Source: Thermoplasmata archaeon
GTDB lineage: Archaea; Thermoplasmatota; Thermoplasmata; Thermoplasmatales; Thermoplasmataceae
Direction: 5' to 3'
DNA length: 5,652 bases
Assembly: GCA_021845325.1 (NCBI GenBank)
Contig: JAKBRR010000137.1
Span: 1-5,652 of the forward strand
Shown: positions 1 through 5,502 of the stretch, one piece after another
Position numbering within the stretch: position 1 is the first letter of the stretch
Layout: each line of letters begins with the position of its first letter
Program-made: the position numbers and the translations under genes
The notes under the pieces: model-generated
The model's database searches: none
What the model was told of the DNA's origin: nothing
The model's input: the letters and a program-made list of their open reading frames with translations, nothing else

Positions 1-1
1 C

Positions 2-475
2 CTGGTTGAATTCTTATATCGGACAGGCGGTAGGATTGATGAAATTCTTCTCATAAGGCCTGCTGATATAAATCTGGCCACAAATTCAGTCCGTATGAAG
101 ACCCTGAAGCAGGGGAAGGACAGGAAGACTGGACTGCAAAAGGAGAAGTACAGAATAATACCTCTCCATCCTGCATTGAGAGATGTTTATATGCAGTATC
201 TCATTGAAATGAATCTTAATCAGAAGTCAGAAGATCTTTTGTTTCCGATGAAGAGGCAGGTTATAGATGTTTATTTCAAGAAGCTGCAGCAAAAGCTTGG
301 TTTTAAGATACATGCACACAAATTCAGGCACACATTTGCTGTCAAGGCCATAATGGATCAGGTTCCATTGAATGTATTGCAGCAATGGTTAGGGCATTCA
401 TCCGTCTTTACCACGAGTATTTACACTCAAATTACAGGGATGGATACTTCAGAGTTCATGGGAAGAGTAAAATGA
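2..475 (+). CDS. Tyrosine recombinase/integrase, C-terminal catalytic part (5' end outside window)
   Basis: This would cut and rejoin DNA through a phosphotyrosine intermediate, as phage or element integrases and Xer proteins do. The frame is open from the first base of the window, so the start codon lies to the left; the ATG at 95 is internal. Catalytic signature seen: TGGRIDE with the box I Arg codon at 32-34, HKFRHTF with His codon at 317 and Arg at 326, LGHSS with His at 395, and the nucleophilic Tyr at 422 in TSIYTQ. The beta-hairpin Lys is probably one of the lysines in the Lys-rich stretch at 98-150, but which one is unclear. The C-terminus is intact, ending 17 codons after the Tyr, so the catalytic half looks functional. 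The stop overlaps the ATG of the next gene (ATGA). Family assignment is firm; whether it serves an integrated element or chromosome-dimer resolution cannot be decided without the N-terminal half. Confidence 0.9.
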   Translation: MVEFLYRTGGRIDEILLIRPADINLATNSVRMKTLKQGKDRKTGLQKEKYRIIPLHPALRDVYMQYLIEMNLNQKSEDLLFPMKRQVIDVYFKKLQQKLGFKIHAHKFRHTFAVKAIMDQVPLNVLQQWLGHSSVFTTSIYTQITGMDTSEFMGRVK

Positions 476-1092
476 GAAAGGAAAAGAAAGAAAATGCGGA
501 TAAAAATAAATCCTTTGATGAGTTGTTTATAAAAGATAAAACAGACCCCGACTTACTTGATGCTCTTTGGTACTCTAGGGATGGCAACATGGATATGTAT
601 TTTATGGGATATAAGAACGCTGCGGAGATATTGTTAAAATGGTTCTTTGAAGGCAACGATGATAACGGTACTATATACCCAATAATTTTTCTGATTCGAC
701 ATACGGTGGAACTTGGTCTTAAGGAATCAATTAGGAAAGCAAAACTATGTGGTTTCAAGTCTAATTTAGTTTCAGAAAAAAATTTGGCTGGCATTTGGAA
801 AAATCACGACCTTAAGGAGTTGTCTAGAATTCTCGAACAACTTTTGGAATCCATCAAAATTGGAGAATATGATGATTGGAATGAATCAAAAAAATTCTTG
901 GATCTATGGCAAGATGCAGACCCTTACGCCACATTTGGTAAATATCCATCCTCAACTAAGGGCATCCCGCAGGAAGTTAAGGGCACTGTTTCAGCTTTGA
1001 AAGTAACAGTCATGGGAATGAAAATAATAGATGTATTAGAAAATATATTATTAAAGCTAGATGACAATATAGATAAGGCAAATGATAAATGA
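472..1092 (+). CDS. HEPN-like 'RHxxELxLK' family protein, unknown function
   Basis: A 206-aa soluble, mostly helical protein. I chose the ATG at 472, which overlaps the recombinase TGA as ATGA; an earlier in-frame ATG at 385 would lie over the recombinase catalytic-Tyr region and adds no plausible sequence. Visible motifs: FLIRHTVELGLK at residues 73-84, NHDLKEL at 111-117, and an Asp-rich DADPYATFGKYP stretch at 148-159. This trio (RHxxELxLK, then HDLxxL, then D...FxYP) recurs in uncharacterised bacterial and archaeal proteins that resemble HEPN domains. Some HEPN proteins are ribonucleases of toxin-antitoxin or defence systems with an RxxxxH motif. That exact motif is not evident here, so nuclease activity is not supported. 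The coding sequence is visibly more AT-rich than the recombinase, hinting at a different origin. The gene is real with high confidence; the family relation is moderate and the function unknown. Confidence 0.8.
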   Translation: MRKEKKENADKNKSFDELFIKDKTDPDLLDALWYSRDGNMDMYFMGYKNAAEILLKWFFEGNDDNGTIYPIIFLIRHTVELGLKESIRKAKLCGFKSNLVSEKNLAGIWKNHDLKELSRILEQLLESIKIGEYDDWNESKKFLDLWQDADPYATFGKYPSSTKGIPQEVKGTVSALKVTVMGMKIIDVLENILLKLDDNIDKANDK

Positions 1093-1093
1093 A

Positions 1094-1111
1094 TTAGCAG
1101 TTGAAAGCTAA
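1094..1111 (+). terminator. Weak hairpin just after the HEPN-like gene
   Basis: TTAGC (1094-1098) and GCTAA (1107-1111) can pair around an 8-nt loop, starting two bases after the stop codon. There is no T-run after it on the plus strand, so a terminator role is only a guess. Confidence 0.2.
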
Positions 1112-1133
1112 GTAGATATCAAATAAGGCGTTT

Positions 1134-1183
1134 AAAAAAATGAATAGTTGCTAATAATTCCAGATCATTCTCAGAGATTATTA
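1134..1183 (-). terminator. Possible terminator of the restriction-modification operon
   Basis: Read on the minus strand, an inverted repeat ATTATTA/TAATAAT (1177-1183 and 1152-1158) begins at the endonuclease stop codon and is followed about 11 nt later by seven T residues (plus-strand A-run 1134-1140). T-runs are typical archaeal termination signals. The stem is only A/T, so the hairpin may be incidental and the T-run the real signal. Confidence 0.35.
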
Positions 1184-1708
1184 ATCGTCAATCCCCATCA
1201 CAATTACCGGAATATCTATATCTGCAACTCCTCTGTTTTCCAAATCCCACTTGATCTGTTCAAAGTATGATACTCCAGATGACATCTGATCAGCCATATT
1301 CTTCATTGGAACAATTTCAACTCCCGCATCTATCACATTATGGTTATGAAAAATGGTCATCTTGGCTGATACATTGTATGCCATAAAGGCATACTTTCCA
1401 AACTGCACCTCCACACCCAGGCGGTTCTTGACGAAGTCCATCTCCCGGAATGCTCCATTTCCAAATGGAAGCTTGATTCTATATTCATGCCATCCCAAAT
1501 TGTTGAATCTCCTTTTGTATTCCCTGTTTAGCTCACTTGGGCTGTATAATAGTTCACCAGGCATCGTTTTCTCCCGGCTGATCTTTGTCTTGAAATCCTT
1601 AAGGTTTACGCCTTCAATTACCTCATATATTTCACTGAGTTCATTAGGAAACTCGTTCGATATGAACTTCTTTCCGTTTTTCTGAGAAAATTCACTGATT
1701 ACTTTCAT
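1181..1708 (-). CDS. Type II restriction endonuclease, BglII/BstYI-like
   Basis: A 175-aa nuclease expected to cleave palindromic DNA as a Mg2+-dependent dimer, destroying unmethylated foreign DNA. The key evidence is REMDFVKNRLGVEVQFGKY at residues 88-106: D91, E100 and Q102 reproduce the D-x8-E-x-Q spacing of the BglII active site (D84, E93, Q95, recalled from the known structure). Gln replaces the Lys of classical PD-(D/E)xK enzymes, a hallmark of the BglII/BstYI group. At 175 aa it is shorter than BglII (about 220) and BstYI (about 200), so peripheral elements are trimmed, but the core is present and the frame intact. The ATG overlaps the methyltransferase 3' end by 17 bp, so it is cotranslated after the protective enzyme; no strong Shine-Dalgarno site precedes it. 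Specificity is inferred to be AGATCT, RGATCY or a relative, and is not readable from the sequence. Confidence 0.85.
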   Translation of the reverse strand: MKVISEFSQKNGKKFISNEFPNELSEIYEVIEGVNLKDFKTKISREKTMPGELLYSPSELNREYKRRFNNLGWHEYRIKLPFGNGAFREMDFVKNRLGVEVQFGKYAFMAYNVSAKMTIFHNHNVIDAGVEIVPMKNMADQMSSGVSYFEQIKWDLENRGVADIDIPVIVMGIDD

Positions 1709-2684
1709 GTTTTAACCATTCCTCTGGTATCTTTGAAACCTTTTCCTTGCCTGTAGGGACATACACCTTTGTCCCTAATTTCCTGATCCTCAATGTGCCA
1801 TTGGCCACTGCCTTAACTCTCCCAACAGTAGTTTCAACGTATTCTGGGTCCCTTTCCACGCTGATTGCCTTTCTGTTCAGCAAGAGTGCTGCAATCGCTG
1901 ATGATCCAACTCCTCCAAATGGATCAAGAACCGTATCGCCTTCATTTGTGAGTGCAAGAATAAGCCTTTGGACCAGCTCAATTGGGTACTGCGCAGGGTG
2001 TTCGGTCTTCTCTGGGTGATTTGCTTTAACATTGGGTATATTCCAGATCTGCTCTTCCCAGTCCTGCAGCACTATATCCCAAACATCACCAGGATTCTTC
2101 CCTAATGGGTTCCCAGAGGGCGTTCCATATTTGTCTCCTTTCTTGTAGTGCGTCTTTCCAGGATACTTCTGGGGGATTCTCACTGGATCAAGATTGAAAG
2201 TATACTCATCTGTCTTTGAATACCATGATATAGTTTCATATCTCCCTGAGAATCGAAGGGATGCATGCAACCCATGCTCGATTCTCCATATGATCCTGTT
2301 CCTCATTTTCATGTTATTCTCCTCTTTGAATATCCTGTAGAAGAAGTAGTCCAGTGGGAATATCTCCTTATTATAAACATAATTTCCAACCTCCCAAGCG
2401 ATGCTTCCATTATCTTGAAGGATTCTAACGCATTCCCTTGCAACCTCTGACTGGTACTTCAAATACTCCTCTAATTTTACCTTTTCTTCATAAACCTTGC
2501 CTATATTGTATGGCGGTGATGTCACAATGAGTTTAACTGACTTATCAGGAATAGTTTTTAGGAATTCTAGTGTATCACTCTGTCCAATTGACAGGTCATA
2601 ACCTAGGACAAAGCTGGCTGAAACTGCATAGGTAAGCCTCCTGCCAGATAAGTCATTGAATTCCAACTCTCCATTCACATACAT
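1692..2684 (-). CDS. Beta-class site-specific DNA methyltransferase (N4-cytosine or N6-adenine) of the R-M pair
   Basis: A 330-aa SAM-dependent amino-methyltransferase that would protect host sites from the adjacent endonuclease. Motif order is beta-class: catalytic motif IV TSPPYNIGK at residues 55-63, the middle region with HGLHASLRFSGRYE (137-150) and GNPLGKNPGDVW (191-202) around the target-recognition part, then motif X-like EHPAQYPIELVQ (228-239), and the SAM-binding motif I LDPFGGVGSSA at 253-263. SPPY rather than DPPY/NPPY favours N4-cytosine, and M.BglII is an m4C enzyme, but N6-adenine is not excluded. All core motifs are intact. About 30 residues precede the usual core start (around IGQSDTLEFL), somewhat long; no GTG or TTG start was seen near that point. 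The TATA-like box at -26 to -31 supports a leaderless start at this ATG. The stop overlaps the endonuclease start by 17 bp. Confidence 0.92.
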   Translation of the reverse strand: MYVNGELEFNDLSGRRLTYAVSASFVLGYDLSIGQSDTLEFLKTIPDKSVKLIVTSPPYNIGKVYEEKVKLEEYLKYQSEVARECVRILQDNGSIAWEVGNYVYNKEIFPLDYFFYRIFKEENNMKMRNRIIWRIEHGLHASLRFSGRYETISWYSKTDEYTFNLDPVRIPQKYPGKTHYKKGDKYGTPSGNPLGKNPGDVWDIVLQDWEEQIWNIPNVKANHPEKTEHPAQYPIELVQRLILALTNEGDTVLDPFGGVGSSAIAALLLNRKAISVERDPEYVETTVGRVKAVANGTLRIRKLGTKVYVPTGKEKVSKIPEEWLKHESNQ

Positions 2685-2709
2685 TGTATCTGTCCATATA
2701 TTGCATTTA

Positions 2710-2715
2710 CTTAAA
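2710..2715 (-). promoter_or_regulatory. TATA-like box for the methyltransferase-endonuclease operon
   Basis: On the minus strand TTTAAG lies at -31 to -26 relative to the methyltransferase ATG, the position expected for a leaderless archaeal transcript. No Shine-Dalgarno site sits before the ATG, which agrees. The R-M pair would thus be expressed independently of the genes upstream. Confidence 0.45.
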
Positions 2716-2730
2716 TCTATTGAGTTTTAA

Positions 2731-2811
2731 GATTCTGCCCAGCATTATGAATCGGATTGGCAGGAAGCCCCGACGGCAACCGATCGATTTTCAACTTGGT
2801 ATGAGTTAGAG
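2731..2811 (+). mobile_element. Possible fossil right end of an IS200/IS605-family (TnpB) element
   Basis: The noncoding stretch between the methyltransferase promoter and the membrane-protein gene is richer in G+C than its surroundings and contains GGCAGGAAGCCCCGACGGC at 2759-2777. The GGCAGGAAGCCCC string resembles, from memory, the conserved 3' end and guide-RNA region of IS200/IS605 transposons. Read in one frame the tract gives WQEAPTAT, like C-terminal tails seen on some archaeal TnpB proteins. The stretch can fold: ATCGG+TTG (2751-2755, 2757-2759) pairs with CAA+CCGAT (2777-2784), with an inner GCC/GGC pairing. The usual downstream GGGG pairing arm and TTCAC-type end are absent, and no tnpA or tnpB body is present. 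If real it is a decayed scar. It could instead be an unrelated structured element. Confidence 0.3.
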
Positions 2812-2846
2812 ATGAGGGAATTTCGTCTTCTTCGAATTATTAAGAT

Positions 2847-3557
2847 TTACCTTAACTTCAATAGTTTGATTTTATCATCCTTTTCTAATATTTTATTTTT
2901 ATTTCTATCTTTACATATAACGTTGATCTTTGCCTCTGCTTGTCCTGGTTTTCCATCATGTTGTAATGAAAAGGATTCCCAAAATGTTTTATGAGCCTTC
3001 ACATTAATATCAGGTTCTTCTATCTCATTACTCTCTTTATTGTTTCTGGATAGAATTTTTATCTCTTCTGGGCAAGAAATAACAATATCGCAAATTATAT
3101 CATCTTTCCATTTATTATCGATAGATATTAATAAGTCATCACTGTCTTCAGGATCTTCTGAAATTTCTAATGTTTCTTTCAGCCCATAGCTTATCGTAAT
3201 CTTACCTGAAATTATCCTTTTTTTAAGACTTAAATAATATGGGATCATTATCAGGACAACAATCGCTAACGGTATAAAATACTTACACACATTTGATAAG
3301 CTAGCAAATTTAGTGTTCATAATCGTATTAATCAAAAAGTATGATGTAAAGATAATTGTGAGAGTAAATATTTTATCTTCGTAGTCGATTCTAGGGGTTC
3401 GGCTAAGTTCTAGATATAGGAATGCTATAATTACAAAGAAGATTACAATGATGGTTAACATCAAGACTAAGAAGTTAACTATAAAACCAGTTTCTTTCAT
3501 TGTAAAAATAAGTACAAGAAAAGAAAGAGATATGTCTATTATGTTTAGGCGCTCCAT
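2847..3557 (-). CDS. Four-helix membrane protein with soluble C-terminal domain, unknown function
   Basis: I do not recognise the family. The 236-aa product has four hydrophobic segments at about residues 6-20, 25-48, 62-80 and 92-111, then a hydrophilic domain at 112-236. Basic residues flank the last helix (SLKKRIISGK), placing the C-terminal domain in the cytoplasm by the positive-inside rule, and an even helix number puts the N-terminus there too. The tail has alternating hydrophobic strands (CDIVISCP, AEAKINVICK) and an acidic linker (EDPEDSDD), suggestive of a beta-sandwich, but no catalytic motif is visible. The ATG begins one base after the stop of the SAP-like gene upstream, so the two are almost certainly cotranslated and probably act together. 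No Shine-Dalgarno site is visible. The gene is AT-rich compared with the R-M genes. Possible roles include a membrane anchor or effector for its partner; this is inference only. Confidence 0.75.
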   Translation of the reverse strand: MERLNIIDISLSFLVLIFTMKETGFIVNFLVLMLTIIVIFFVIIAFLYLELSRTPRIDYEDKIFTLTIIFTSYFLINTIMNTKFASLSNVCKYFIPLAIVVLIMIPYYLSLKKRIISGKITISYGLKETLEISEDPEDSDDLLISIDNKWKDDIICDIVISCPEEIKILSRNNKESNEIEEPDINVKAHKTFWESFSLQHDGKPGQAEAKINVICKDRNKNKILEKDDKIKLLKLR

Positions 3558-3558
3558 A

Positions 3559-4542
3559 TTATATCAGAATTTCTAATACTAATTGCACCAATACTTCGAA
3601 GATATTCTTAATGTACTCCGATCCTTCCTTTGTCCTAGCTTGCGTGTGTACAGTTAAGGCGGTTCCCCATCTTCGATATTCTCGAGAAGAATTTATTCTG
3701 AAGCTATATTTCTTGTCATTGAAATATAAGTCTCCTCCAATTCCTACCATAAAATATCCCTCTTTTCTTTTTTCTATTATTTCCTTGTCATTTAGAATGT
3801 CCATCTTGCTTTCATAGAATATCTTTTCAATTGGCTTTTTCTGGTTCACGTCGAATAATTGAATCGAGGAAATCACATGCTCATATGGGGAATGATTATT
3901 ATCGCCTTGCACTTTATCATCTAATTTATTTAGAAAGTCTTGAAACCTTTTATAACTTTCTTCTAAGCTTAATGAGTTCCTTTGTGCGGTGATGATTAGA
4001 TTTTCGCCGACGAGTAAATCTTTCATAACCTTGTTTACTTTTCTAGCATCATGTGTGTAAAAAAATAGTATTTCAGGATTCTCTTTATATTCAATTTCAA
4101 CTTTCTCCGTATTGTGTTCCTCCTTGATCGAATTATCTGGATTTTTAACAACCTTCCTCCGGTCATACCAATAATTAAAACTAAGTGGGGAATCTCTTTC
4201 TATATTGAACCCGTCTTTTGATACTATTTGATTGGCGGCATCATATTCATATTCATTTTCTTTTAAAAATATTAGGGCCGCATCGACATCTAGAGGTTTC
4301 GATAACCTAACAATGGAAGCGGATTTAACCTTTTCGTTGTCTATTATGTCGTCATAATAACTATTGAAGTTATCTAAATCCTGATCAGTTACATAATTTC
4401 TGGACATTAATTCTTTTATTAACTCATCTTTATTTTTCGCTTTTATCGAGGGATCTTTTCCTCTTGCAAATTCCCTTAAGTATCCTATCGGAAGCAGTTC
4501 CATAATTCCATATTTCCCGTATTTGCTTTCTTTTGTCACCAT
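3559..4542 (-). CDS. Unknown protein with SAP-like N-terminal domain
   Basis: A 327-aa soluble protein with no family I can name. Residues about 15-56 (LLPIGYLREFA, then KAKNKDELIKELM and VTDQDL) look like a SAP/HeH helix-extension-helix module, which often binds DNA or RNA. The middle is mixed alpha/beta with an acidic and lysine-rich helical stretch (about 165-215). The C-terminal third contains GYFMVGIGGDLYFNDKKYSFRI (262-283, quoted in parts: GYFMVGIGG and DLYFNDKKYSF), probably beta strands, then a final hydrophobic helix (FEVLVQLVLEILI, 315-327) that may contact the membrane or the partner protein. No nuclease, NTPase or protease motif was seen. The stop is one base from the ATG of the four-helix membrane protein, a coupled pair. 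A GGATGGTG site six bases before the ATG supports this start. It lies 62 bp after the winged-helix regulator and is likely cotranscribed with it. Confidence 0.75.
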   Translation of the reverse strand: MVTKESKYGKYGIMELLPIGYLREFARGKDPSIKAKNKDELIKELMSRNYVTDQDLDNFNSYYDDIIDNEKVKSASIVRLSKPLDVDAALIFLKENEYEYDAANQIVSKDGFNIERDSPLSFNYWYDRRKVVKNPDNSIKEEHNTEKVEIEYKENPEILFFYTHDARKVNKVMKDLLVGENLIITAQRNSLSLEESYKRFQDFLNKLDDKVQGDNNHSPYEHVISSIQLFDVNQKKPIEKIFYESKMDILNDKEIIEKRKEGYFMVGIGGDLYFNDKKYSFRINSSREYRRWGTALTVHTQARTKEGSEYIKNIFEVLVQLVLEILI

Positions 4543-4548
4543 TTATTA

Positions 4549-4556
4549 CACCATCC
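4549..4556 (-). promoter_or_regulatory. Shine-Dalgarno-like site of the SAP-like gene
   Basis: GGATGGTG on the minus strand, six bases before the ATG at 4542, partly matches the archaeal GGAGGTGA consensus. An SD-led start fits an internal gene of an operon beginning with the regulator at 5234. Confidence 0.5.
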
Positions 4557-4604
4557 TATTTTTAAGGATTCAAATTTTGTTTCTGTTTTCCTATACATAT
4601 CGCA

Positions 4605-5234
4605 TCATTCCAGTTTCTCTCCACAGTTATCGCAGAATTTTGCGTTTTCTCTATTCTCGTTCCCACATACATGGCAAATCTTCGTTTTCCCTTTGTAACT
4701 GAGGACCATTTGCTGGACCTGCGGATATGTCCATGCAACTTCTACATGTACACAATCAAAGGAATTATCGTCCTCACACCAGAGCCGGAAGTTTCCGTGC
4801 CCGTTTCTTTTGATGTAAATATTGAATATTCTTGTCCTTCCCCCATTCCTTGGGATTTCTGAAATTGTCACGTGATCGTCCAAGACATTGGTATGGTACA
4901 ATAATCGAAGTTCCTGAACGTGGCTTGCGGCTTCCTCAGTAATACCTATTTTTGGAGAAGATTCCTCAATTTCAACGGAAGGGTTCTCTGCGATTTCCTG
5001 GGCTTTTTTGAGTTGCTCGGCAACCCTGCGACCTTTGTCAGTGAGATCAATAAAATACCTTCTTTTGTCATCCCTGCTTTCCTTTTTGGTAATATATCCC
5101 TCGGTTTGGAGCTCTAATAAATTGTACCTTAAGACGTCATAGCTAGGAACTATTGATTTCAATTCAGTAATCATTTTCCTTCCTGAAAGGAGTTCTGTGA
5201 GTATCTTCCCTTTTTTTGTTCCTAACATTGACAT
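4605..5234 (-). CDS. Winged-helix transcriptional regulator with C-terminal zinc ribbon
   Basis: A 209-aa protein. Residues about 5-80 form a winged-helix domain of MarR/PadR-like layout: helices, a recognition-helix region around SYDVLRYNLLELQTEGYITK (31-50), and a wing with DDKRRYFIDLTDKG (55-68). An acidic linker (87-93) leads to a middle domain (about 100-182) with strands such as IFNIYIKRNG and CVHVEVAW that I do not recognise. The end is a zinc ribbon: CHVC (C187, C190) and CDNC (C201, C204) with knuckle spacing. The role inferred is DNA-binding control of local genes, including itself: palindromic sites cover its own start region. A TATA-like box lies at 5264-5271. ATG at 5228 (residue 3) is an alternative start. 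It is divergent from the AbrB-like operon and heads the minus-strand run of unknown genes. Domain calls are solid; targets and ligand are unknown. Confidence 0.85.
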   Translation of the reverse strand: MSMLGTKKGKILTELLSGRKMITELKSIVPSYDVLRYNLLELQTEGYITKKESRDDKRRYFIDLTDKGRRVAEQLKKAQEIAENPSVEIEESSPKIGITEEAASHVQELRLLYHTNVLDDHVTISEIPRNGGRTRIFNIYIKRNGHGNFRLWCEDDNSFDCVHVEVAWTYPQVQQMVLSYKGKTKICHVCGNENRENAKFCDNCGEKLE

Positions 5235-5240
5235 GTTGTA

Positions 5241-5250
5241 TTATTCCATA
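5241..5250 (-). promoter_or_regulatory. Operator-like half site A over the regulator's transcription start
   Basis: TTATTCCATA at 5241-5250 is identical to one arm of the perfect palindrome at 5288-5307. It lies 7-16 bases before the regulator's ATG, over the start point predicted from the TATA-like box. The other arm is degenerate. Binding here would repress the regulator gene. Confidence 0.5.
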
Positions 5251-5263
5251 TTAGTGACAAGAA

Positions 5264-5271
5264 ATAAAATA
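5264..5271 (-). promoter_or_regulatory. TATA-like box of the winged-helix regulator gene
   Basis: TATTTTAT on the minus strand spans -37 to -30 from the ATG at 5234. Transcription would begin about 26 bases from its centre, near 5241, giving a leader of only a few bases. Confidence 0.45.
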
Positions 5272-5287
5272 CTCTTTCTATGTTTTC

Positions 5288-5307
5288 TTATTCCATATAT
5301 GGAATAA
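5288..5307. promoter_or_regulatory. Perfect 20-bp palindromic operator (site B)
   Basis: TTATTCCATATATGGAATAA is fully self-complementary. It lies midway between the two divergent TATA-like boxes (5264-5271 and 5317-5324), clear of both, and its arms recur at sites A and C. The size suits a dimeric winged-helix or AbrB-type protein. Confidence 0.65.
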
Positions 5308-5310
5308 ATG

Positions 5311-5336
5311 AATACATTAATATACTTTCATGTATT
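5311..5336. repeat. Inverted repeat flanking the AbrB-operon TATA box
   Basis: AATACAT (5311-5317) and ATGTATT (5330-5336) are exact inverse copies separated by 12 bases, and they bracket the TATA-like box. Such placement could be a second operator, but seven-base A/T-rich arms can also arise by chance. Confidence 0.35.
5317..5324 (+). promoter_or_regulatory. TATA-like box of the AbrB-like operon
   Basis: TTAATATA spans -30 to -23 relative to the ATG at 5347, the spacing expected if transcription starts at the A of the start codon. This argues for the start at 5347 over the in-frame ATG at 5308, which lies upstream of the box. Confidence 0.55.
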
Positions 5337-5338
5337 AG

Positions 5339-5352
5339 TTCCAAATATGGAA
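5339..5352. promoter_or_regulatory. Operator-like site C over the AbrB-like start codon
   Basis: TTCCAAATATGGAA is a palindrome with one mismatched pair and shares its arms with site B. It contains the ATG at 5347, so a protein bound here would block the start of a leaderless transcript. Confidence 0.55.
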
Positions 5353-5502
5353 AAAGAAATAAATCTAAAACTAATTCAAAAGGTTGAACAAAACGGTAGA
5401 ATAACCTTCCCTGCAAAAGAAAGAGAAAGGTATGGATTAAAGGCAGGAGACTATGTGGAAATAACCATTCACAAGGTCATCAGGTACTCGGAGGTACTCT
5501 GA
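5347..5502 (+). CDS. AbrB/MazE/SpoVT-type DNA-binding protein, 51 aa
   Basis: A small swapped-hairpin DNA-binding protein. The signature is KVEQNGRITFPAKERERYGLK (residues 12-32; key elements NGRITFPA and the basic ERERYGLK) followed by GDYVEITI (34-41), the classic AbrB-fold core in which two chains interlock. Proteins of this size act as transcription regulators or as MazE/VapB-like antitoxins that also repress their own operons. I start it at 5347 because the TATA-like box is correctly placed for that ATG; the in-frame ATG at 5308 would add 13 residues foreign to the fold. The stop TGA at 5500-5502 is followed immediately, in the same frame, by the ATG of the next gene. No MazF- or PIN-type toxin is visible within the window, but the operon continues past the right edge. 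An operator-like palindrome covers the start. Confidence 0.8.
   Translation: MEKEINLKLIQKVEQNGRITFPAKERERYGLKAGDYVEITIHKVIRYSEVL
5490..5495 (+). promoter_or_regulatory. Strong Shine-Dalgarno site of the 31-aa membrane protein gene
   Basis: GGAGGT lies seven bases before the ATG at 5503, inside the last codons of the AbrB-like gene. It is a full match to the archaeal consensus and is the main reason to accept the very short gene downstream. Confidence 0.7.

Noticed and set aside
385..471. Upstream in-frame ATG that would lengthen the HEPN-like protein by 29 residues
   Set aside because: It overlaps the recombinase catalytic-Tyr region in another frame and adds no family-like sequence; the ATG at 472 forms a normal ATGA overlap.
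1353..1685. Plus-strand open frame of 110 codons opposite the endonuclease gene
   Set aside because: It is a shadow of the endonuclease, which carries the recognisable active site on the other strand.
232..2050. Two AGATCT sites (232-237 in the recombinase gene, 2045-2050 in the methyltransferase gene)
   Set aside because: Close to chance for this length (about 1.4 expected at equal base use), so neither avoidance nor enrichment of a BglII-type site can be claimed.
2812..2994. Plus-strand hydrophobic open frame of 60 codons
   Set aside because: From 2847 it is antisense to the membrane-protein gene, and its hydrophobicity is what the reverse of that AT-rich sequence gives; no ribosome site or family signal.
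4557..4565. TTAAAAATA on the minus strand as a promoter for the SAP-like gene
   Set aside because: It is only 15-23 bases before the ATG, which would put the transcript start inside the coding region; cotranscription with the regulator and an SD-led start fit better.
5308..5346. Earlier in-frame ATG for the AbrB-like protein
   Set aside because: It lies upstream of the TATA-like box and adds 13 residues outside the AbrB fold; the start at 5347 has correct promoter spacing.
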